DNA from: Gammaproteobacteria bacterium
GTDB lineage: Bacteria > Pseudomonadota > Gammaproteobacteria > Nevskiales > Nevskiaceae
Assembly: GCA_026398875.1 (NCBI GenBank)
Contig: JAPLSB010000017.1
Location: 124,001 to 188,000, forward strand
Reading direction: 5' to 3'
DNA: 64,000 nt
Shown here: positions 18,702 through 27,089 of the stretch, one piece after another
How positions within the stretch are numbered: position 1 is the first letter of the stretch
Layout of the letters: each line of letters begins with the position of its first letter
Notes under the pieces: generated by a model
What the model was told of the DNA's origin: nothing
Database searches by the model: none
Seen by the model: only the letters and a program-made list of their open reading frames with translations
Translations under genes and position numbers: made by a program

Positions 18702-20861
18702 ATGGCAAGGCTTGCTGCGATGGCTCACCCACCCGGCCGGTCACTGGACCGCCGACAGTTCCTGCGGATGACCGGCGCCGCCACCGGCGCGGCGCTGCTG
18801 CCAGCTTCGATTCAGAAGGCGCTGGCGATTCCAGCCCACCAGCGCAGCGGCACGATCCGCGATGTCGAGCACGTGGTGATCCTGATGCAGGAGAACCGCA
18901 GCTTCGATCACTATTTCGGCACGCTGCCCGGCGTGCGTGGCTTTGGCGATCGCTTCACGGTTCCGCAGGCTTCCGGCAAGCCGATCTGGCATCAGCGCGA
19001 TCTTGGCGGCCGCGACATCCTGCCGTTCCATCTTGATGCCGCGATCGGCAATGCCCAGCGCGTCGACGGCACGCCACATGGCTGGCGCGATGCCTACCAT
19101 GCCTGGAACGACGGCCGCTACGGCCACTGGCCGGTCTACAAGCGCGCGCAGTCGATGGGCTATTACACCGCCGCCGAACTGCCGTTCCAGTTCGCGCTGG
19201 CGAATGCCTTCACCGTCTGCGACGCCTATCACGCGGCGATCCACAGCAGCACCCATCCGAACCGGCTGATGCTGTTCACCGGCACGAATGATCCGCAAGG
19301 CCTCGGCGGCGGGCCGATCATCGACAACCGCAACGACGACCTCGGCCCGAGCGCCGACGGCCTGCGCTGGACCACGTACCCGGAGCGGCTGCAGGCGGCC
19401 GGCGTGTCGTGGAAGGTCTACCAGGACATGGCCGACAACTTCACCGACAACCCGCTGGAAGGCTTCGCGACCTTCCGCGCCGCGCATGAACGCGATCCCG
19501 AATCGCCGCTGGTGACGCGCGGACTCAGCAGCACGCTGAGCAACAACACGCTCGATGGCCTGCGCGACGACGTGCTCGCCGGCCGGCTGCCGCAGGTGTC
19601 GTACATCGTGGCGCCGGCCGCGTACTCCGAGCATCCCGGCCCATCGAGCCCGGTGCAGGGCGGCTGGTACGCGCAGGCCGTGCTCGAAGCGCTGACCGCC
19701 GATCCCGATGTCTGGAGCAAGACGGTGCTGCTGCTGACCTTCGACGAGAACGACGGCTTCTTCGATCACCTGCCGCCGCCGTGCCCGCATTCGATCGGCG
19801 CCGATGGCCAGGCCGCTGGCGCCTCGACCCTCGATGACCGGCTCGATCGCCATCACGGCGACAGCCCGCTGGACCGCAACTGGCCGTACGGCCCCGGCCC
19901 GCGCGTGCCGATGACGGTGATCTCGCCATGGAGCCGCGGCGGCTGGGTGTGTTCGGAAACCTACGACCACACCTCGATCATCCGCTTCCTGGAAGCGCGC
20001 TTCGGCGTGATGGAACCGAACATCAGCCCGCGCCGCCGTGCGATCTGCGGCGATCTCACGCGCTGCTTCAACTTTGCGACTCCGAACGACGGCGCGTTGC
20101 CGACGCTGCCAACGCTGGCGCGAGCCGATGCCGACGCACGACGCCGCGAACAGGAACAGTTACCGCCCATCGCTGCACCGCGTGGCCGCGATGGCCGGCT
20201 ACCGGTGCAAGCGCGCGGCATCCGGCCGTCTCGCGCCCTGCCCTACGAAATGGCCGCCGACGCCACGGTTTCGCCACGCGGCGTCCGGCTGGATTTTCTG
20301 AACACCGGCACGGCGGCAGCGGTGTTCCATGTCTACGACCGGGTGCACCTGCGCGACCTGCCGCGCCGCTACACCGTCGAAGCCGGCATGGCGCTGGCCG
20401 ACATCTGGCGACCGCTGCTGACCGATCTCGGCGCCTACGACCTGTGGCTGCTCGGCCCGAACGGCTTTCATCGCCACTACAGCGGCCAGCTTGGTGTGCT
20501 CGATCGCATCAGCGCCAACGAAGCGGCAGCAGCAGCGGCGCCAGCACCGGAAGTTCGCGTGCGTCACGATGCAGCGACCGGTGACCTGCTGGTCACACTG
20601 ATCAACAACGGCCGCGCCGATTGCCGCTTCGTGCTCACCACAGAAGCCTATGGCGAAGCAGCACCGCGACCCGTCACCGTCAGTGGCGGACGAACCGAAA
20701 CACTGCGGCTGACGCTGCGCGAGTCAGGCCGCTGGTACGACTACCGCGTGAAGATCGACGGCGGGCGCACCGCCGGGACGCCTTTCGTGCGGCGGTTCGC
20801 TGGGCGTGTCGAGAATGGCGAAGCGTCGATCAGCGATCCGGCAATGGGATTCGTTGGATAG
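18702..20861 (+). CDS. Phosphocholine-specific phospholipase C, Tat-exported
   Basis: An exported enzyme of the non-hemolytic/hemolytic phospholipase C (PlcN/PlcH) family that hydrolyses phosphatidylcholine or sphingomyelin head groups. The N-terminus has a twin-arginine signal (DRRQFLRM, then a hydrophobic Ala/Gly stretch). The phosphoesterase domain shows MQENRSFDHYFGTLPGVRGF, STHPNRL and TFDENDGFFDH. Two C-terminal repeats of about 90 residues (DUF756 type) follow from about residue 510. Length 719 is normal. Two in-frame ATGs 18 bases apart are possible starts; neither has a strong ribosome-binding site. It is divergent to dnaX across 224 bases in which I see no clear element. Confidence 0.93.
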   Translation: MARLAAMAHPPGRSLDRRQFLRMTGAATGAALLPASIQKALAIPAHQRSGTIRDVEHVVILMQENRSFDHYFGTLPGVRGFGDRFTVPQASGKPIWHQRDLGGRDILPFHLDAAIGNAQRVDGTPHGWRDAYHAWNDGRYGHWPVYKRAQSMGYYTAAELPFQFALANAFTVCDAYHAAIHSSTHPNRLMLFTGTNDPQGLGGGPIIDNRNDDLGPSADGLRWTTYPERLQAAGVSWKVYQDMADNFTDNPLEGFATFRAAHERDPESPLVTRGLSSTLSNNTLDGLRDDVLAGRLPQVSYIVAPAAYSEHPGPSSPVQGGWYAQAVLEALTADPDVWSKTVLLLTFDENDGFFDHLPPPCPHSIGADGQAAGASTLDDRLDRHHGDSPLDRNWPYGPGPRVPMTVISPWSRGGWVCSETYDHTSIIRFLEARFGVMEPNISPRRRAICGDLTRCFNFATPNDGALPTLPTLARADADARRREQEQLPPIAAPRGRDGRLPVQARGIRPSRALPYEMAADATVSPRGVRLDFLNTGTAAAVFHVYDRVHLRDLPRRYTVEAGMALADIWRPLLTDLGAYDLWLLGPNGFHRHYSGQLGVLDRISANEAAAAAAPAPEVRVRHDAATGDLLVTLINNGRADCRFVLTTEAYGEAAPRPVTVSGGRTETLRLTLRESGRWYDYRVKIDGGRTAGTPFVRRFAGRVENGEASISDPAMGFVG

Positions 20862-20924
20862 TGAAATGCGTTGATTGCGTTACTCCAGCGCTCAGCAAGA
20901 AAGACTGAAAGCTTTATTGCTTTC

Positions 20925-20983
20925 GCCCAACCTCTAAATGAAGCGGCGGGCGTAGCCCGTCCGCTTGAATGCCTGGTTAGGGG
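20925..20983 (-). other. attC recombination site (cassette array end)
   Basis: A 59-base near-palindrome with integron attC layout on the minus strand: R'' box CCCTAAC, an L'' segment ATTCAAGCGG, a short loop around GGGCTACGCCC, a matching CCGCTTCAT segment and R' box GTTGGGC. The stop codon of the adjacent cassette gene lies inside R'', as is usual. No integrase gene is in the window. Confidence 0.8.
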
Positions 20984-21282
20984 GCTTTTGCATGCCATGC
21001 CTTTACTTCAGGATTGGCTGAAACCGAAAACACCGAGCCAAAGATGCAGCCTTTGAACAGCTTTTTATGAAATGGCAGAACGTCAGTAGAGTTCGTGCGA
21101 TCTTTACTCGTGTCTGGCGCAGCACCGACCAATTTAATCTCTCCGCCTGCAGTAAGAACTGCTGCATGTGGAAGAAAGTTACCCCGCTCTTTTAGGCATA
21201 GCTCCGAAAAATCGAATAGCGGACTTACGACTGCCTCTATGTCGGGCTTGAGCTCTGTATACAAGGATTTACCGTCAGTCAC
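20977..21282 (-). CDS. Hypothetical protein in an integron gene cassette
   Basis: A 101-residue soluble protein that I do not recognise by function. The core FLPHAAVLTAGGEIKLVGAA resembles a small conserved hypothetical family. The GTG start lies just after the R' box of one attC site and the TAA stop is within the R'' box of the next, so gene and attC form a standard cassette. Base composition is visibly lower in G+C than the flanking core genes, as expected for acquired cassette DNA. Confidence 0.75.
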   Translation of the reverse strand: MTDGKSLYTELKPDIEAVVSPLFDFSELCLKERGNFLPHAAVLTAGGEIKLVGAAPDTSKDRTNSTDVLPFHKKLFKGCIFGSVFSVSANPEVKAWHAKAP

Positions 21283-21287
21283 GTTTG

Positions 21288-21377
21288 CCCCCTAACGTTG
21301 AGCTACCCGGCGCTGCGCGGCTTTATCTCGCAGCGTCCAGCGACCGAAGGAAGCGAGGTTGAGCGCCATGTTAGGGG
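21288..21377 (-). other. attC recombination site between two cassettes
   Basis: A site of about 90 bases bounded on the minus strand by CCCCTAAC (R'') and GTTAGGGG (R'), with internal complementary segments including CGCAGCG and CGCTGCG that would form the folded single-stranded substrate. It separates the two cassette genes; the upstream gene's TAA stop is inside its R'' box. Confidence 0.75.
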
Positions 21378-21715
21378 TTGGCCAGCAACTTTGCATAGAT
21401 TGCCTTTCGCTCTTCTTCAGTGTGCGCGTTGTCCCAGCGGGGGAACAAGCTAAAGCAGTACAGCCTTTCGTTCATTGTCATACCCCCAATTCCGTGTATC
21501 GCGTCGTGCCGGAACTGAGACCACAAGCTGTAGATTTTTTTGTGTTCTGCCTTAATGTCGATCCATGTATTACCAATGAAACGCTCGACATTATTCTCAA
21601 GTTCTTTGGCATCCCTCTTGTCGTCTTTCCAAGTCGAAAGCAGGGCTGAGAGTTTCAACGCGAATGGATCACTAGATATTTGCCCTATCGCGGCAACTAG
21701 CTCATCGAGATCCAT
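21371..21715 (-). CDS. Hypothetical protein in an integron gene cassette
   Basis: A 114-residue, charged, probably helical soluble protein of unknown function (N-terminus MDLDELVAAIGQ, a central FRHDAIHGIGG). The ATG is 6 bases after a GTTAGGGG box and the stop is embedded in the next attC, which defines a cassette. No signal peptide or membrane segment. Its lower G+C content and cassette boundaries indicate horizontal acquisition. Confidence 0.75.
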   Translation of the reverse strand: MDLDELVAAIGQISSDPFALKLSALLSTWKDDKRDAKELENNVERFIGNTWIDIKAEHKKIYSLWSQFRHDAIHGIGGMTMNERLYCFSLFPRWDNAHTEEERKAIYAKLLANP

Positions 21716-21721
21716 TGAAAA

Positions 21722-22240
21722 CCCCTAACGAGCCCGTAGAAAAATGCCGGAATCGCACACGCTCTTTTCCATTGCTGATGTTGGAGCGCAAGCCGGTCGA
21801 CTCAGCGTGCAGACTTCAAGGTATCGAAGAATTGGCGTCACGACGACCGGGCTTTCCTGTGGTGGCATGTTCGGACAATAGCGCGATCCGCGGGGCCCTC
21901 CAAGCCCACTTCATGGCGCTTTACCGGTCAGCTTCTGCACGTTGTGAACCAGTGCAAACAGCTTCCACTACGCGTCTACCTTTCTTCGGCTTCGAAGCGT
22001 GAATCGGTGCAGGCCGTGGGTGTGCAGGTTGCCAAACATCGGTTCGACGTTGCCGAGCCACCGGCTATACCTCCCCCAGCCTTCGCGGCTGTCGATTCGG
22101 ACCTTCATGGCCGTGGTCTGTGGGTGCGTGTCCTTGGCCTTGCTGCCGCCGAAGAACGTCACCTGTCGATAGACGCTGACCTCGGGCTTACGAATGTACG
22201 GGCCGCACTGCGGGCACTTACCGCAGATCGCGTGACTGGA
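21722..22240 (-). mobile_element. IS1182/IS5-like insertion sequence remnant abutting an attC half-site
   Basis: An R' half-box (CCCCTAAC on the plus strand, 21722-21729) is directly followed by GAGCCCGTAGAAAAATGCC, which looks like an IS terminus, and then by the 3' part of a decayed transposase. The other IS end is missing. The simplest reading is an IS inserted in or next to an attC and later deleted on its far side. The exact ends are inferred. Confidence 0.6.
21912..22235 (-). pseudogene. Transposase C-terminal fragment with an internal TAG
   Basis: Translating the minus strand gives a run with CGKCPQCGPYIRKPEV (a zinc-like C-x2-C), VTFFGG, then GRYSRWLGNVEPMFGN and RFTLRSRRKVDA, an in-frame TAG, and WKLFALVHNVQKLTG before the natural stop. 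This is the C-terminal end of an IS1182/IS5-type DDE transposase; the TAG stands where related proteins usually have Gln (CAG), a single-base nonsense change. The N-terminal two-thirds, including most of the catalytic DDE region, is absent, so it is inactive. Confidence 0.75.
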
Positions 22241-22285
22241 CTAGATGCAAAGACAATCAGCAGCGCCTTCGCTGCCTGCACGGAC

Positions 22286-22501
22286 TCAGGCTGCCTCCAA
22301 CCTGCCCTCAATCGCACCTGAAAGCGGCACCTCGATGAAACAGGACTGTGGATACAGATAGTCCTCTCCACTTTCGTCAATCACCCTCGCCATGCCCTCG
22401 GCGATGGCCGCAGCATCCGCGACGACCCGGTAGAACTTGCGCGGCTCCAGGGACTCGGGAAAGCCACCATCGTTCACACAGAGCAGAAATTTGGATTTCA
22501 T
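22286..22501 (-). CDS. Conserved small hypothetical protein
   Basis: A 71-residue protein beginning MKSKFLLCVNDGG and containing ARVIDESGEDYLYPQSCF. I recognise this as a common small conserved family in diverse bacteria without known function. The ATG was chosen because homologues begin at MKSKF; a TTG four codons earlier is also in frame. It starts 8 bases after the end of a related, broken small gene on the same strand, and the two probably formed a pair. Confidence 0.7.
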   Translation of the reverse strand: MKSKFLLCVNDGGFPESLEPRKFYRVVADAAAIAEGMARVIDESGEDYLYPQSCFIEVPLSGAIEGRLEAA

Positions 22502-22509
22502 TGCGTTCG

Positions 22510-22770
22510 TCAATCAAGAAAGCGTTTTACCTTCAGCTTGCGCTTGCCGATGCCATGCGCTTAGTACCAGTGCACTTCGCATGACCGGATGTTGCCGGAC
22601 GGCAGCCGCACGTTTGCCACGCCTTTGAGTTTGCGCCAGCGCCCTTCGCCGAACAACTTGCGCAAATTCTCAAGCTCCCGAATTCCCGACCCGGCGGCAA
22701 TGCGCTCGACTTGGTCGATGTTGCCGACAATCTCAAGCTCGGTCTCCATCGCCCGATTCGAAGCGAGCAC
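22510..22770 (-). pseudogene. Small conserved gene broken by one in-frame TAA
   Basis: The frame encodes MLASNRAMETELEIVGN and then RKLFGEGRWRKLKGVANVRL and EVHWY, followed by TAA and, still in frame, AHGIGKRKLKVKRFLD and a TGA. Family members that I recall end EVHWYEAHGIG-K-KRFLD, so TAA has replaced a Glu codon (GAA). The reading frame on both sides is otherwise kept, which suggests a recent nonsense mutation. Function unknown. It is followed closely by the intact MKSKF-type gene. Confidence 0.65.
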
Positions 22771-22814
22771 GCGCTTCGCTGCAACCCCGTCCCGTAGTTG
22801 CAGCCCACACCCAA

Positions 22815-22851
22815 TAAAAAACCCGCAGCACCGTCACCGGTGCTGCGGGTC
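22815..22851 (-). terminator. Rho-independent terminator after sucB
   Basis: On the minus strand a perfect stem ACCCGCAGCACCG / CGGTGCTGCGGGT with a 4-base loop is followed by TTTTTT. It lies about 20 bases after the sucB stop and should end the galU-sucA-sucB or sucAB transcript. Confidence 0.9.
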
Positions 22852-22871
22852 GATTTACCGCGAGCTGCGCT

Positions 22872-24131
22872 TTACAGCGACAGCAGCAAACGCGCCGGAT
22901 CTTCCAGGCATTCCTTGATGTGCTTCAGGAACAGCACGGCTTCGCGGCCGTCGATCAGGCGGTGGTCGTAGGTCAGCGCCAGATACATCATCGGACGAAT
23001 CACGACCTGACCGTTGACGGCGATCGGGCGATCGAAGATGCCGTGCATGCCGAGAATCGCAGCCTGCGGCGGGTTCAGGATCGGCGTCGACATCATCGAG
23101 CCGAACACGCCGCCGTTGGTGATGCTGAATGTGCCGCCGGTGAGGTCTTCCATCGTCAGCTTGTTGGCGCGCGCCTTCGTACCCAGCGCGCCGATCGCCT
23201 TTTCGATGTCGCCCAGGCCCAGCGCATCGGCATCACGCAGCACCGGCACGACCAGGCCGCGCTCGGTGGAGACGGCAACGCCGATGTCGTAGTAGCCGTG
23301 GTAGACGACGTCATTGCCGTCGATCGAGGCATTGACCGCCGGATACTTCTTCAGCGCTTCGACGGCGGCGCGGACGAAGAAGCTCATGAAGCCGAGCTTG
23401 ACGCCGTGGGCCTTCTCGAACGGTTCCTTGTACTTGGCGCGAATCTCGCCGACCGCCTTCAGGTCCACTTCGTTGAACGTGGTCAGCATCGCGGCGGTGG
23501 CCTGCGCTTCGACCAGACGCTCGGCGATGCGGGCACGGATGCGGGTCATCGGCACACGCTGTTCGGTGCGGGCACCAAGCACGGCCTTCGGCGCGGCAGC
23601 CGGGGCAGCCACCGGTGCCGGGGCCGCAGCAGCCTTCGGTGCCGGCGCGGCAGCGGCGGCAGGAGCTGCCGGTGCAGCCTTCTGGCTGGCGGCGTAGTTC
23701 TTGACGTCTTCAGTGGTCAGCCGGCCGCCCTTGCCGGTGCCGGTGATGGCTGAAGCCGACAAGCCGAGTTCGGCGAGCAGCTTGCGAACCGCCGGACCCT
23801 GGCCATCGTCGTCGGTGCTGGTGGCCACTGCGGCCGGTGCAGCGGCGGCAGCGGCAGCTGGTGCGGCTGCAGCAGGCGCGGCGGCAGCCGATGCACCTTC
23901 GGCAACCACGCCGATCACGTCGCCGGCTTTGACCGTCTGGCCGGCCTGCACGCGGATTTCCACCAGCACGCCATCGGCCGTCGACGGCACTTCGAGCATG
24001 ACCTTGTCGGTTTCCAGATCGACGAGGTTCTGCTCGCGGCTGACCTTGTCACCGGCCTTGATGTGCCAGGTGGCGACGGTGGCCTCGGAAACCGATTCCG
24101 GCAGGTTGGGGACTTTGATCTCGATACTCAT
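22872..24131 (-). CDS. sucB: Dihydrolipoamide succinyltransferase (2-oxoglutarate dehydrogenase E2)
   Basis: The E2 core of the 2-oxoglutarate dehydrogenase complex, transferring the succinyl group to CoA in the TCA cycle. The lipoyl domain has [13 protein letters not shown] with the lipoylated Lys43. An Ala/Pro-rich linker leads to the E3-binding domain ([12 protein letters not shown] to LTTEDV, about residues 110-145), a second Ala/Pro linker, and the catalytic domain ending with [13 protein letters not shown], whose His and Asp are catalytic. Length 419 is normal. The gene follows sucA by 66 bases. No lpd (E3) gene follows; the terminator and the accessory patch come next. Confidence 0.97.
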   Translation of the reverse strand: MSIEIKVPNLPESVSEATVATWHIKAGDKVSREQNLVDLETDKVMLEVPSTADGVLVEIRVQAGQTVKAGDVIGVVAEGASAAAAPAAAAPAAAAAAAPAAVATSTDDDGQGPAVRKLLAELGLSASAITGTGKGGRLTTEDVKNYAASQKAAPAAPAAAAAPAPKAAAAPAPVAAPAAAPKAVLGARTEQRVPMTRIRARIAERLVEAQATAAMLTTFNEVDLKAVGEIRAKYKEPFEKAHGVKLGFMSFFVRAAVEALKKYPAVNASIDGNDVVYHGYYDIGVAVSTERGLVVPVLRDADALGLGDIEKAIGALGTKARANKLTMEDLTGGTFSITNGGVFGSMMSTPILNPPQAAILGMHGIFDRPIAVNGQVVIRPMMYLALTYDHRLIDGREAVLFLKHIKECLEDPARLLLSL

Positions 24132-24197
24132 GCGCGCTCCGCTGTTCGTTCTTGTCTGGTGTTGGGATGCGGGTCCGCAGACCCGCCATGACCGGGC

Positions 24198-27059
24198 TCA
24201 GGCGCCGCCCTGCAGCGGCAGGCCGCCATTCAGCGCGGCTTCGACCAGCTCTTCCTGTTCCTTGTTGTGCACCTTCAGGTAGCCGACAGCGGTCGTCGCA
24301 CTGCCCTTGCGGGTGACGTAGAACAGCTGGTGATCGGCCGCCAGATAGGCGCGCAGGCGGTGCTTGATCTGATACCAGGCGCCCTGGTTCTCCGGCTCTT
24401 CCTGGCACCAGACCACGTCCTTGGCGTTCGGATAGGTGGCGATGACGGCTTCGTAGTCGATGCGCGGGAACGGATACAGCTGCTCCAGGCGAACCAGTGC
24501 CACGTCGTCACGCCCGGCCTTCTGGCGCGCTTCGAACAGGTCGTAGTAGACCTTGCCGGAGCTGAACACGATGCGCTTGACCTTGCTCTTGTCGACGCCG
24601 GCGTCGTCGATCACGTACTGGAAGCTGCCGCTGGTCAGGTCGTCGAGGGTCGACACCGACAGCTTGTGACGCAGCAGCGACTTCGGCGTCATCACGATCA
24701 GCGGCAAGCGCAAGCTGCGCTTCATCTGGCGGCGGATCATGTGGAAGAACTGCGCCGGCGTCGACGGCACGCAGACCTGGATGTTGTTCGCCGCGCACAG
24801 CTGCAGGTAACGCTCCAGACGCGCCGACGAATGCTCCGGGCCCTGGCCTTCGTAGCCATGCGGCAGGAACATCGTCAGGCCGCACAGACGGCCCCACTTG
24901 ACATATCCCGACGAGATGAACTGGTCGACCACCACCTGCGCGCCGTTGGCGAAATCGCCGAACTGCGCTTCCCAGATCACCATGCAATCCGGGTCGGTGG
25001 TCGAGTAGCCGTACTCGAAGCCGAGCACGCCTTCTTCGCTCAGCAAGGTGTCGCTGACGATGAACTTGTCCTTGTCGACATCCAGATGGCGCAGCGGCGT
25101 GTAGCTGTAGCCGGTCTTGGCGTCATGCAAGGTGGCATGGCGATGGAAGAACGTGCCGCGGCGCACGTCCTGGCCGGACAGGCGCACGTTGAAGCCTTCG
25201 GTGACCAGACCGGCATAGGCGGTGATTTCCGCGAAGCCCCAGTCCATCGGCAGTTCGCCGGACGCCATCTTGGCGCGATCCTCGAGGATCTTGGCAACGC
25301 GCGGATGCGGCGTGAAGCCTTCCGGAAGCGTCAACAGCCGCTTGTTCAGCGACTGGATCATCTCGCGGCTCATCGCGGTGTCGGCCGGCGTGGCCCAATC
25401 ACCCTTGGAGTAGTTCGCCCAGTTGACCGTGTGCTTGTTGCCGACCAGACCGAGCGTCGTGCGGGCGATGTTCTCGCCGCGATCCAGCGCATCGCGATAG
25501 GCACGCACCAGCTTGTCCGGCGTATCGGCCGACACCACACCTTCGGCGATCAGGCGCTGGCCGTATAGCGCCAGCGTCGTCGGCAACTTGCGGATGGTGT
25601 CGTACATCACCGGGCTGGTGACGCTCGGCTCGTCGGCCTCGTTGTGGCCCAGACGGCGGTAGCAGCAGATATCGACGATGACGTCCTTGTGGAACGCATT
25701 GCGGAAATCCATCGCCAGCCGGGTGACGAACACCACGGCGTCCGGATCATCGCCGTTGACATGGAACACCGGCGCTTCCGACATCTTGGCGAGGTCGGTG
25801 CAGTACCGGCTGGTGCGGCTTTCGTGGCCTTCGCGGGCTTCGATCGGATTCGGCGTGGTGAAGCCGATCTGGTTGTTGACGATGATGTGCATGGTGCCGC
25901 CGGTCGCATAGCCTTTCGACTGCGACAGCTGCATGGTTTCCATGACCACGCCCTGCCCGGCGAACGCGGCGTCACCGTGGATCAGCACCGGAATGACCTG
26001 ATCGCCGCGCTCGTCCTTGCGACGCGTTTGGCGCGCCTTGACCGAGCCTTCGACCACCGGGTTGACGATTTCCAGATGCGACGGGTTGAACGCCAGCACC
26101 AGATGCAGACGCTTGCCGGCCACCTCGACATCGGTCGAGAAGCCCATGTGGTACTTGACGTCGCCGGCACGCGACAGGCTTTCCGCCGAGTACTTGCCTT
26201 CGAACTCGGCAAACAGATCCTTCGGCGACTTGCCGAGCACGTTGATCAGCACGTTCAGGCGGCCGCGATGGGCCATGCCGATGACGATCTCTTCGGCGTT
26301 GGCGTACGCCGCGGTGCGCATCACTTCGTCAAGCGCCGGGATCAGCGCTTCGCCGCCTTCCAGCGAGAAGCGCTTCTGGCCGACGTACTTGTTGTGCAGG
26401 TAGCGCTCGATGCCTTCGGCGGCCACCAGCTGGGTCAGCACTTCGCGGCGGCGCTCCGGCGCCAGGCGCGGCAGGAAGGCGCGGCTTTCGAGACGGGCCT
26501 GAATCCAGCGCTTCTGCGCCGTTTCGGTCACGTACATGTACTCGGAGCCGATCGTGTCCGTGTACACGGCGCGGCAGATGCGGATGATCTCGCGCAGCGG
26601 CAGGCGGTCAGCGGCGGCCAGGGTACCGGTGTTGAACACCGTATCCATGTCGTCGGGCATCAGCCCGTGATAGACCGGATCGAGATCGGAAATCGCCGGT
26701 ACCGGCGTCAGACCGAGCGGGTCGAGCTTGGCGGCCTGATGGCCGCGCACGCGGTAATAGTTGATCAGGCGAAGCACCGCCGCCTGCTTCTCGGCGGCGA
26801 CCAGGTCATCTGAAGTCGCCTGATTGGCGACTGCGACCTTCGGCTCGCGGGCCAGCTTTTCGAAACGGGCGCGAACCGGGCCATGGGCCGTGTCGTTGCC
26901 GCCGTCAGCCCCCTGCACGTTGCGGAAATAGGCTCGCCACTCGGGATCGACCTGATTCGGGTCGTCCAGATACTGCTCGTACAGATCCTCGACGTAGACC
27001 GCGTTGGACCCCTGAATGGATGAAGACTCGATCAGGCTTTGATACTTGCTTCCGCTCAT
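24198..27059 (-). CDS. sucA: 2-oxoglutarate dehydrogenase E1 component
   Basis: The thiamine-diphosphate-dependent decarboxylase of the 2-oxoglutarate dehydrogenase complex. Recognisable are the N-terminal SGSKYQSLIESSSIQGSNA region, VEDLYEQYL, EIVIGMAHRGRLNVL, IHGDAAFAGQGVVMET, GHNEADEPS and, near the C-terminus, WCQEEPENQGAW. Length 953. An upstream in-frame start would add ten residues, but the ATG giving MSGSKY has GAGGA just before it and matches homologues. galU lies 30 bases upstream on the same strand. Confidence 0.97.
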   Translation of the reverse strand: MSGSKYQSLIESSSIQGSNAVYVEDLYEQYLDDPNQVDPEWRAYFRNVQGADGGNDTAHGPVRARFEKLAREPKVAVANQATSDDLVAAEKQAAVLRLINYYRVRGHQAAKLDPLGLTPVPAISDLDPVYHGLMPDDMDTVFNTGTLAAADRLPLREIIRICRAVYTDTIGSEYMYVTETAQKRWIQARLESRAFLPRLAPERRREVLTQLVAAEGIERYLHNKYVGQKRFSLEGGEALIPALDEVMRTAAYANAEEIVIGMAHRGRLNVLINVLGKSPKDLFAEFEGKYSAESLSRAGDVKYHMGFSTDVEVAGKRLHLVLAFNPSHLEIVNPVVEGSVKARQTRRKDERGDQVIPVLIHGDAAFAGQGVVMETMQLSQSKGYATGGTMHIIVNNQIGFTTPNPIEAREGHESRTSRYCTDLAKMSEAPVFHVNGDDPDAVVFVTRLAMDFRNAFHKDVIVDICCYRRLGHNEADEPSVTSPVMYDTIRKLPTTLALYGQRLIAEGVVSADTPDKLVRAYRDALDRGENIARTTLGLVGNKHTVNWANYSKGDWATPADTAMSREMIQSLNKRLLTLPEGFTPHPRVAKILEDRAKMASGELPMDWGFAEITAYAGLVTEGFNVRLSGQDVRRGTFFHRHATLHDAKTGYSYTPLRHLDVDKDKFIVSDTLLSEEGVLGFEYGYSTTDPDCMVIWEAQFGDFANGAQVVVDQFISSGYVKWGRLCGLTMFLPHGYEGQGPEHSSARLERYLQLCAANNIQVCVPSTPAQFFHMIRRQMKRSLRLPLIVMTPKSLLRHKLSVSTLDDLTSGSFQYVIDDAGVDKSKVKRIVFSSGKVYYDLFEARQKAGRDDVALVRLEQLYPFPRIDYEAVIATYPNAKDVVWCQEEPENQGAWYQIKHRLRAYLAADHQLFYVTRKGSATTAVGYLKVHNKEQEELVEAALNGGLPLQGGA

Positions 27060-27089
27060 TGCATTCCTCGCGCCCCTTGGCGCTCGCAC

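Noticed and set aside
20862..22815. A complete integron
   Set aside because: There is no integrase gene, attI or Pc promoter in the window; only cassettes and attC sites are visible.
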